A stretch of DNA of 64,000 nt from Spisula solida. Taxonomy: Eukaryota > Mollusca > Bivalvia > Venerida > Mactridae. The notes under the pieces were generated by a model. The model had not been told where the DNA came from. It searched no databases and worked only from the letters and a program-made list of their open reading frames with translations. Where the stretch lies: assembly GCA_947247005.1 (NCBI GenBank), contig OX365952.1, forward strand, positions 45,488,722 through 45,552,721, read 5' to 3'. Positions 43,801-55,800 of this stretch are shown piece by piece (positions within the stretch are counted from its first letter, which is position 1; each line of letters begins with the position of its first letter). The position numbers and the translations under genes are program-made.

Positions 43801-46800
43801 ACCCTCATTTGTCCCATCCAAAATCTAACGAAACATTATAACACGATCACAAAACACTAGCTATCGCCCGATTACAAAATCATGTTTATTTCGATTTATA
43901 ATTTTATGAATGACATTCTATTTGTACAAACAAATTGTATCAGTCACTGTCATTGTTGAATTATGCCTGGTCTTCATTGTAAAATCAACATACCGTTTCA
44001 GCACAATATAAACGCCATATCGACGTTGCCACGGATTGGACGCTAATAATAAAAGCCAGATAGCAAACTTACTCTCGGGTGTTTTATTTTGTCTTTGTCT
44101 ACGTCCTCGACAAACAAGACAACCTAACATTTTCGTTCTCTATCTATAACGTATGGTAAACCTGCCACACGTGTTCTAGTCACTACAGTCACGTGTATAC
44201 ACTATAGTGCAAGAAGGGCGCGGTGAAACCTGCCACTCGTGTTCTAGTCACGTGTATACACTATAGTGCAAGAAGGGCGCGGCGAAACATTAACCTTATA
44301 ATACTACTAGATAGGAAATAAATAATTCTCTGCTGGTATAATAACTATCATACATCGAATATTTCAGTTTTATTATGTAATATAAATTATACTAGATCTT
44401 CTCAAAACTGGATATGAATCAACAAATATTCCTTGCGTACGTTCTACGAATGTAATAAGATGGACTGATAAAATTTACAGACAGTTTCATGTTACATGTG
44501 CAACATTGTTAACAAATAAAGATTGCTTCAAAATTTGATGTTAAAGTACTGATAAGCACAACCTCACATTTTTTAGCTGCATTAAATCATCTGTGTTAGC
44601 GGAATGTGGTCCGAATTCTAGCGATTCGCGTCTTTCATGAGAAGATAACGAAACAGAGATATTATACACGTATGTCTATGTTAATTTTGCCCAACTAGTC
44701 ATTGACAGTTGGCTTATCGATTACTTAGAAAACGACGACATTGCATCAATATAATTATGCCAAATTCCTCGCACGAATTTTTCAAAATTTAGCATCCGAC
44801 TAGATGAGATTTCAATATTTGCACAGCGTTTTCATGTTGCGCAAAGTTTATGTAAGACGGACAGCAATATTGACTTCTTGCCCATACCGAATTTTGAGTA
44901 TCATGCAATGTCAAACATTTGATATCTATAATGTACGTAACCAGACCTCGCATTATATTTCATTTCTCGAAGAAACTGATACATTATATAACGTATCAGT
45001 TTCATTGAGAAATATAATCTCTGGTATGGAAAGGCAACGTCCTTTTTATTGAGCGTTCATGTCTCAAAACGACGATAAGGTCAATAGTGATGTTCAATGT
45101 ATGTACGCATTTAATGACCAGCTGGGGATGATATGTAATATTTATTTTACTTGACTTAAGGATAAGGACAACCAATCAGACCACATCATATTAAACTCTT
45201 AGTCAGAAACAGGCGATTTGATTGGCTGTCCTAATTCTCCAATTAGACGTATATAAGATTAATATTGAATAACACCCATGACCTTGTATGTGACCTCTCT
45301 GTAACGGTATTAATTCAATAATCATTTACTTATGAGTTATTTCTGTGAGTACATTTATTATTGACCTAATACAATATTTAGTACTATGCACTTGTGTAGT
45401 GCGGCGATATTAACCTGATCAAAGCGTATTTACTTCGGATAAACCGTAAGTCATCGTACATACGATACTATACATGTTATCGTATAAGGCATCAGTCGTA
45501 ATTATGCTAACAAAAACCATTTTTGTCGTTCCCATTGGTCAGTTTTATAGACAGGGTTTGATTGCAATGGGCACATACGGCTATTTAAAATGAACATGCA
45601 CCTTCTTACTACGACCATCACGCAGCCCTAATATTCCAACTTCAGCGACATCATTAATTTCATAGTTTTACTTTTTCTTAAACTACTTCCGAACTGTAAC
45701 TATGTCAAAATTAATTGTTTAAACAGGAACATTCAAATTGTAAATTATTAAATATATTTACCGCGCATGGACACAATTCGGACAGAACACTTGTGGCACT
45801 TAAACACAAGAAGCCAGCTAACTTAATGTACTCCACTTTTTTACATTTAAAATAAATATGGAAACATTAAGGGTCCATATATTTTGTTCCGTTTAGACGG
45901 AAATCTACTCCGGTTTTCTAGGAGAGTTGGTTTTCTCCGTGTCTAGCTTATCAGAACCGTTTTCTTAAGAGTCCGTATTTCTCAGAGAACCGGTTTCCTT
46001 AGAGTCCGGTTTCCTTGAAGATCGGTTTTCTCAGAGGTCCAGTTTTCTCAGAATCCGGATTGACACGTTTGAATGCGTATGTTGGCTTACCTGTATAAGA
46101 GATCATCTACATGAAACACGTGCTCTATCACACCAAGAGTTGGACGTCTAATATACAATATATCTTGGTGGGTTGGCACAAAATTTTCGGACATTATACG
46201 ATTCATGTTATCACAGAAACTGAAAACAAAAACGAACATATTAGAACAGAACAGGATACTGTTTTATTAAAGCATTCACGCTAAGTTTTCCGTAAATATT
46301 GCGTACGTCGATAATGCGTTTTATTAATATATGTTTATCATATGTTTGACGTCGCGGCAACGTAATAAAGCCATTATTTATTTTTGATAATACACTAGTG
46401 TAATAAAGCTTTGACGCCACGTCACTCAACGTATATGCGACGTCGTCAAAGTAGCGCGTTTATTATAGTAAAAGTAAGTAGCTATTTTTATGTTTCGGCC
46501 AGAAATGGCTAACATATGATAAAGAGAACATTACATTTGTGACTTTCCACATTGAATTTATTAAACTCGCAGAGCCTCGCATTTTATCATTTTATTCAAC
46601 TCGTTTAATAAATTCAATATGAAACGACACTCATGTAATATCCTCTATCTATAGCACGGATAATTTGACATGATCCTGACCTTTATGCGTGAATATATTA
46701 CAAGGTTCTTGCGTTGAATATATAAATTTACGCGAGCAAATCGTGCAATATCGTTCCTTTAGATTTGTGTTGGTATTATATCTCGAGTGTCTTCGTGATA

Positions 46801-49800
46801 CTTTCCTCTTATCAAAACATACAACCGATAAAACATGTTTACGTCGTTAACATTGTGGCCCGGTCTACGTTCAATATACAATATTTGTACGTGAATGTAT
46901 GCAACAACTTGCGATCAATTAGTAAAACGCGGGGGAGGGTGAAGCTTATATCAGTCATAATGTGAGTGATAACCAGTGACTGATATAGGTTTTATTCCAC
47001 TGATAGAACTCAATATATCATCAGTTAGCATTAAATAAGTTGATAAATTTATGGCATCTCAATTCAACGATATTGAAGGATGTAAGAACATGAAATGAAA
47101 TCAACATTTTCAAAATATTTGAGAAATCTGTCTGTCTGTAATAACTCAGTCTAATCGATGGAAGTTTACCACTCGACGCCAAATAAATTCGTACATCATA
47201 AATTTATCATTAAAACAGTTTGAATTTGATAAATTACGAATAACGTCAGCATCAGAAAATTACCGGAATACGAGAACTTTTGGCAAACATTAATACCAGT
47301 ATTAAACTTTAATGCCACGTGGTAACAGAGTTGGATATTATTTAAGAAATAAAAATCTGTTTTGTCGGTGAATAAAACACGGATTTAATTATCCGCATCT
47401 GAACCAGTGCCTGTGTTATATTCACCGACAAAATACAAGAACATAGTTTTTATTTCGATTCTAAATACGATAACATCCCGTACTATTTAACTGCGCGCAT
47501 TCCATTTTCACCCATTTGACATTGAAGATAATTCCACGCTGAAATTGAGTAATTTACAATTACCTCCCTCGTTAATGAAAACGACCTTCGTAATTTTCTG
47601 AAGGAAATAACACATTTTAAACATTGACACAATTTTAATAACACGAGTATGGGGTATCTATTTCATGAAATGAAAAATATAAATGAATTGATTATCAGAA
47701 GTTTTTATGAAACTTTGTTTCGAAAGAATATTAGAGTTTCTAAAAATAGATGCGTCATAGCTGTAACACTGGATACTCGTGCAACTTGCCTTGTTCGCGA
47801 CTCGTTGAAGATTTACTATAAAGTTTACTATCATTCATTCATTAATATGTCACGTGATACGGGGCGTAAATAGTAACAGCCAATTTGACAATCATGTTTT
47901 ATTGCTGTAATAATACATGTCCTGGTTTGCTCTATACGTATATGGATTAATCCGCATACCGTGTTGGAATGTATAATTTTCGACACGCTATTCAGACCAT
48001 AACAGGAGCGAGTATATAAGTTAACTCATGAACTCTTAAACAAAGCTGAATAACAGAATCGGGTTTTAAAAAATAGTTGTGCTACTACGTTTTCTGTTAA
48101 CATGATTACAGTAAAGCTTTAATCAAAACTATCTCGTCGTCTTACATGAAAAACATGATTATATTTTTAGGTCCATATTTACTTCAATTCCCTTTATTTA
48201 TCCTCAATGCAAAGAAAAGTTACATGAACTGCTGTCGTACGTAAGTGCAAAACATAACAAAAAGTAACACATATTTATCTACTGTAACATACAAACGTAC
48301 ACGAACAATAGTTACATCAAGAACATGGCGCTGTACCAATCTACACAAAATAGAAATACAGTATTCAAACTAATACAACATCTTGTTATCATTGGAACTA
48401 TTAGCAACTAAAACCGGGCTGCTAATTACACCGGACTTATAATTAATTCGACAACCTTACATACGAATACCAGATATCGTCCTATAAAAGTATTATCCCG
48501 ATTTTGTTACTATCTTTAGTAACATACGTTGATTCGGCAACGTTCTATCCGACTACCCGATTTCGTCCGAAATAAATATGATTCCCATCTTGTTACTATT
48601 TTTAGTAACATAAATTATGTTGATTCGACAACGTTCTACTCGACTACCCGATATCATCCGAAAAAAATATGATCCCCATTTTGTTACTATTTTTAGTAAC
48701 ATACGTTGATTCGACAACCTTCTATCCGACTATCCGATATTATCTTAAATACATATTATCTCGTATTTCGTTACTTTTTACATTAACATTATAATGATTC
48801 GGTAACCCTTTATCAGAAACAAAGCTCATGTCACTATACAAACCGTGTGTTTTTTACAAAACATGTATTTTTCATGTTTACACCAGGTTTGATTCGCGAC
48901 GAGGTACAGCTACAGCAATTGTGTCAGTAATGTTTTACATCAAGTTATGAACACTTACTATATTTCTTGTGGCGTCAGTGCTTCAACTCCCGTTATCTTG
49001 GACTGTAATGTCTTGTAACTATGCTGAAAGTTTTTATCATTCCAGAATATCAGTAAAAGTTGTTGATCACCTACAGACAGACTGTTACATTTTATGTTTA
49101 ATATGGCGAAACGTTTTGTTAGTTCGCTGCATGCCATAGCAAGCAAGGAATTGGCGCCTTTGGCCGCAGTGGGTCTTTCTTCTACTGGATGAGGCGTTTT
49201 GAGAATCTCATTAATATCAAGGACGGGGTTTCTTCTTTGAAAATCTTCAGCTTGAATCTGAAAAAGAATTTGTTGCGAATTATAAAAAAAACGATCAGTG
49301 GAAACAACTGTCAGTTACTTTTGGAAGAAATCATTAGTTGAAGTGTGTGTTCTATAACTGTTATACGGTAGCATCACGTACATTATTACATACTTATCGT
49401 CAATGAAAAGTTACCATCCCATTGACTCTTATGTAACGGGCCCCACCTTTCATAGGTAGTTATAGCGGCGCCGGTCAATTTAATGATTCGGTCAATTTTT
49501 AGAACAGTGTTCAATAGATTTCAAACAAGCACAGCTTGTGTCATGATTGAGAGTTGTGTGCATGACAATTTGTCAGAATCAGTTTGCCAGGGTGTGGCAA
49601 CATCGAAGCTTGTGGCAGTGTGTAGTACTTGTGTCATACATGAAGAACTTCTATTCGTCTGTGGTTTTAGCACATATTAGTCAAGGGAGTCGAAGAGTCG
49701 AGAGCGTGAACATTAGTTGAGTATTGTGGAAAGCTATGTTCCTGTAAGTATTCATTCTTTGTCTTGATTTGGGCGTGACTGTATTTTAGTTTAATATGAG

Positions 49801-52800
49801 CGTATAATTGTACGTTGTAATCTCTTATTGAGTGTAATAATTGTAAAACGTAAGTTAATTAAGTTCTGCACTGTAAATGTAGTTGCATTGAAGTATTGTA
49901 ATATTTTAGGTAGAACTGTATTATTTAACTCTGTCTATTGTAGGTGCGTGAAGTTGGCACACCGCTCAGCAATCAACATTCAGCAGCTCAACCGAATACT
50001 GAGCTAGATCAGCATGCCAGCACGACACACCAGCTCAGTATTGGTTGTTTTTGTATAAACGTCAATTTATACCCAATTCGGACCGCGCGACTTGTTCGGA
50101 TTTCACAATCATTCGGTATTGTCAAATAACTTTTAAAAAATGTGGTTTTTATCAGAGTGTAAATTTCTCAGATTACACTGTATCATGTAAAATTATATCA
50201 TCTAGGCACATCAGGTAAACCAGTTACAGAACAGCTTAAATCTCCTCAATAACAACACATAATGACCACAGAATGGATCAGGATCGATGACAATCGGAAA
50301 GAAATTCTCCCTATTTCGTTGTGATATACAATATTGCGGTGTAATTATTGTTAATGTAGTAGATATATCCGTCAGACAAATTGTTATCAAGATAAATATG
50401 ATGACAACATCCATTAGAAGAAGATAATTAGCTCCGTTCATTATAAAACATGATCGCGTTGACGCATTATCATTTTTACAAGCGGGTTTAAAACGGTGTG
50501 GTTCGGGGATTCAACGTACAATTACAACGCCATTTTGGAACGCTGCATTACATCTGATCAATTAATCCATTCACGGTATAAGCTCCGATCAAGACAAGCT
50601 TTACACATATCTTAAACATCTTAAGGATTACTTTAGGATTTGATAATTAAATATTAATAAGTATAAAACTCTTAGTGAGATTCTTATCCTTGATGTTTAA
50701 TTATCTCTAATGAGTAGAACATACAATGTAGTAAGGGAGGGTACAAGTATCTTAGTACGGAACTCCTTTATTGACACTAAAACATGTTTGTTCAACGTTA
50801 CTGTTTGTCAAACGAATTAATTATTAACGAATTAGATTATAGGATCTGTTCTGAGTTGTCATTTGAGATAACGAATTTTTAATTAACTTGCGTGTTGAGA
50901 TCTACAAATCTTAGAAGAGTCAAGAAAACACAAGAGTCTGGTATGTGCAATATGGTAGAGTGCAATGTTCAAGGATCGTAACTTCATGCATTAAAACATA
51001 GTTCTAATAGGTTCAACCAGGAATTCAACGAAATTTTAACCCAACGAAAAATCATTTATGGTGTTAAGGTCAAATCTCAATAAAAATACAAATGTGTAAG
51101 CCAGTAGGCCTACCGCAAAACTGAAATATTAAGTAGTCTACCATCTGCGGTGGTATTCAAAAAGCAACTTGGCAGAAAAAATAGAATTTTTTTAAAAGCT
51201 TATAATTTTCTAAACTGTATCCGCTAAGCAAGAAAATCAAGATATTTAATATTTAACACAATTTTGAAGCAAATACTATAATCACTAAGAAAACAGGCAA
51301 TTTTCTTCAAATTAACGGACATATGCTACACAAATTTTTAACTTCAGTTTGTGAATACCAGCCCTTGACATTTTAGTGTAACAAAAAGGTCCACAGGAGT
51401 ACATAGAGAGTACATCTCCGAGGCAGTGGGCCCAACGTGTAGCGTCCGGAACACATGGCAAGTTCTCCCGATGCACATTTTTGCCTTTTTACCTGTAAAT
51501 GACATTGACACGTATAATTACAATTGGTGAGATATATATATGTACGAATTAACCCCAAGAAACGCTCTGAACATTTTTTGCACACTAAAATGTCAAGATG
51601 CTAGACTAAAGCGAATCAGACCGAAATATTGTCGGAGCAGCTTTCCCTGTCCGATACTTTTTTATAATTTTGCATAATTCCAGGGTCAGGTCCGTACAAT
51701 ATAGAAAAACGCGCTATACGTACATGTGATAGGTTCGTCAAACAGGTACGCTAGTGATTTAACATAATATATTAGACATACAATAATATTGCACTGAAAA
51801 TTGAAATGTTTCAAATCAGTTTTTTGCAGTGATTCTACGGTTCATCTGGAGTTAAACACATTTAAAAGTACTACTTAACAATTGAACAACAAAAACTTCT
51901 GTATAAAACAAGCAAACATACCATCATAGATTCATCTTCAAACGAAACCTTATTTAATTGCATATAATTAATGATTTTGTGAGCGGCCCCGGACACATTA
52001 TCATGGACCTGGTTCTTATACTGCATGCGTTCCTCTTCCGGGAATCCATCGCCATAATGGATGCGCAACTGTTTAACAAATGTGCTCTTTCCACAGCAAG
52101 CGCCACCTGGAAACAATGGAGATGATCATTGACAACTGTGAACAATTCGCACTTGGTAAGGTCAGTGCACTGAATAATGTACGAGTTGAACACATCAGGC
52201 TGTAAACAAATTATTGTTGTAGACAGAAGAAGACACCTTGATGACCTGGGGTGGTATTAAATATTGGTCTTATTTAATTGGAAAATAAGGATAGCCAATC
52301 ATAGCGCCTGTTACTAACCAAGTGTTTAATACGGTGTGATTTGATTCGTTGTCCTTATCCTTAAGTCAACTTAGAAGATCAATAGTGCATGAATACCATC
52401 CCAGAATGTTGATTATAATAATGCCAACGTTCATTGTAATTCATTGAGAGATTGAAAGCTGCTGTACTTGTGGGACAACATAAACTACGTACAATGGTAC
52501 AACACATGAACCGATCCGTATTTTAGTTCAAACTAAGTCATGATGATACCCCTGGTAAGGAAACCGCATGTACTCTCATAAATATAAATGTTAAACCTAA
52601 ATAATTTTAAAATACATATATTTACATCAGCCATTTACGTGACGTTAGACAACCATTGTTTTGATCGGTGCGTAGCGTCATGGCAAGCCTAACGTCGTTA
52701 AGACGTCATGTTTATAATCCCGACAACATTGGTGTTTGAAACTTAAGCAAAATACCTTAGCATGAAGCGTAATGCAATGTGTATACCGCGAAACAACGAC

Positions 52801-55800
52801 GAAAATGAATATTTTCGTTATATGGGACATTTTACTGGACAATTATAACGTAATATAAAATGTGCATATACGTATTAGTTCTAGGACAAAATACCACAGT
52901 AAACACGTACACATGTTACCATTTTGTTATATTTTAACATTTTTTCTCACCCGAATACATGATCCTGATTATCTTAAATTTTAATAAACGATCACCGTAT
53001 TTCACTCACCAAAATGACGTAAAAACGTTCATGGGACATTAGTCATCATTTCGTTTATTTGTCACTTTCAAGCAATACGGTTAATATTTATACTAGTTGC
53101 TTAACACAGAATATATGCATATGTATTCAAAATCTACTTCATTGAATTTTTACCGTATGAAATTGTAATTATATATACATTTTTTTCAAAATATATTGCG
53201 TTATACCGTCCGTTGTGACGTCATTATAACGTTGGGACAATTCCAAGTTACGTGTTTATAAATGAAATAAAATTCACAGTGATGACAATACCTAAAATAA
53301 CTAGTACATTATTCTGCGGATATATATGAGGTAAAAATTCATTAAAACAATAGTGTCAATGTATTTATTATTGATAGCTAAAATGTGTTTATTCTATACC
53401 TATTCTTGCATTGGTCTTATTTGTGACATCTGATGACACTTTCCTAAAATCACGACCAAACGCTTATTGTTTGCATATGATGTTCGCGGACATGATGTCA
53501 CGTCGTTAGGTCATCGTGATACAAATTGACGAAGTTTTGGCGAGTTTTGATAAAACATATCGACACAGCATGTTTATGCATCCTGCTGTCTTGCTTTGGA
53601 CGCAACTTGTGACATCGTTTTTTGACGTCACTTTCTTTTTAAAATGTAGTATATAATTCTTATAAAAAACGATATTCTTTAAATATGTACATAAGAATGA
53701 AGCTCCATGTATGCTCTTTCCGTCGATATACAGGACTTTATAGTAGTACGTTATTTATATGAATTAGACACACTAAGTCCAGGCATTACGTTCGATTTAT
53801 CGAAAAGACACCAGTTTCGTGCGTAACGTCTTAAGATTCTCTATGTTACACCTGTAAATTATCTCTACAAACAACTAGGAAGTAGAACCAAATTACTGTG
53901 AATATTTCTCGAGTATTCATAATAATTATTCAAAATTTTAAAATGATTTTTATCCCTTTTATCATTGCTCCTATGATCAATGTTATGCTGCAATTACGTA
54001 ACCATGGTTTTGTACTTATTTTACACTATTACCAATTCTATATTGAATTCTATATTTTTACCGGCAGCTGTTGGGCATTTCCATATGGTTTTGAAGATAT
54101 AAATACAATATGATCCAGTTAAGTGTGTGTTTCTGTCTGCTTCTATTTAAAAAGATAAAACATTTATACCCCTTGAGGCACAAACGAATACTTGTAAGAA
54201 GGCAATTTGCGCATGAAATTGCAATTTACAATTTCAATTCCAAAGCACTGTTGTAGAAGATTGTGTGAAGGATGCGCTTACACATCTGATATCACTGTAA
54301 AGGTATACAGAAGACAATTGTTAGGAGAAAACAATAGTTCTGTTCTTTCAAGAATATTACACCACATAGAGCAGCATTGTAGCATCCGCTTGGCTGATAA
54401 GTGGATTCACAAATGGATTCCAATTCGACCAAGCGCCATGGTTATACTTATTGGTAACTCACAAGAAAACGGGTATGGATTAATTAATATAAACATGTAT
54501 AACTTTGCAGAAGACGATACAGATTGGAGAAGCAATCAGAACAGAGTTGTACAAAGGTGAGCAAAAGTAGAAAGATAGTCCCTTATTATACTAAAAAGGG
54601 CTTAGAGAGGGTATTCTTCCTTAAAAACTTTGTGTCTTCTGTCCGAATTAGTTGAAACTCGAAATGTACCTTACATGTAGGCAGCTGAGTTGAAAAAGCA
54701 AAATAATCCAGAGAAAAATGAGTAAATGTAAAAAAAGTGCTATAACCCGAAGCCTTTCCTCCAAAACGATATTCTCCCTTTAAAACTTTGTTTTCTGTTG
54801 GAAAGTGTAAATATACACGGGGTTTTATTTCTAATATTTAGTAGCGTTAGACATTGTGAGCTATGCGTGTGATATGTTTTCTTTTGTGTTTGTTCCCTTT
54901 CATGCATTTTGTGCTCTGCTTTTTCTGAGGGATGCCAATTTTGTTCATTAAGTGTTTGTTCTGCATAAAAGTGCGCTATTTAATGATTGTCGAAGAGTAA
55001 AAGCGAAACAGTTCTCAGTGCATGTTTAAGAATATAGATCAGTTTCGATTTCGATCGTGTCTTCTGTGTGTTGCGCTTCCCCATTTTATAGATCGAGCGG
55101 TTTGCTATATTTTCATTCCTAATGGCTGTTTTTTTAAATATATTGATAATACAAATGTACTACTGCCCGTATAATTAGCTGTTTCGTATTAATATGGCTT
55201 CATTAATTTCTTTAGAATAAATGAAGAAGCCATAGATTATAGTTATTATGAAGACGTTATTTCAAAATGGTATAAATCATAAGAATTAGTGAATATGAAT
55301 AATTTTCAATTTGGTGAGATTGCAATATCGTGGCGTCGTTAATTAGTACATCTTGTACATGTAATTGTATTTCAAATGGTTAAGCTAAATACCAGATCTA
55401 TGTTTGATTAAAATATACCATGATCGATGACCAACACCCGGCATTGTGTTTTAGCTGCATGGACTGAAACAACTAACATTTGGTTGCCTTACCTATATTA
55501 CAATTTAAAAAAAGACAAACTCACAGTTAAAAAACACTTTTCTTAAGCCTAGGTCCCGATGAGCATTTTTGCATCGGCGATGTACTCCCGATGGAAATTA
55601 AAATGCTTTCAGGTTCCTTGTAGTTTATGGGAAGCTTCGGAGAAGTCATGAAACAGCTTGTGATATAGGAAAGTACTGTGATTAATCGGGTGGTAACGGA
55701 AGAAATTGGGAGAACACGCCGATGTGGAATTCCTCAGGGGACCTATACTTCTTTTTTTTCAAAAAAACACTTGGAAATATTCTTACCTAGTAACAATAAA

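Noticed and set aside
49434..50105. Solo LTR (TG...CA) of a Gypsy-type element
   Set aside because: No matching 4-6 bp duplication and no primer-binding site seen; kept only as a weak observation.
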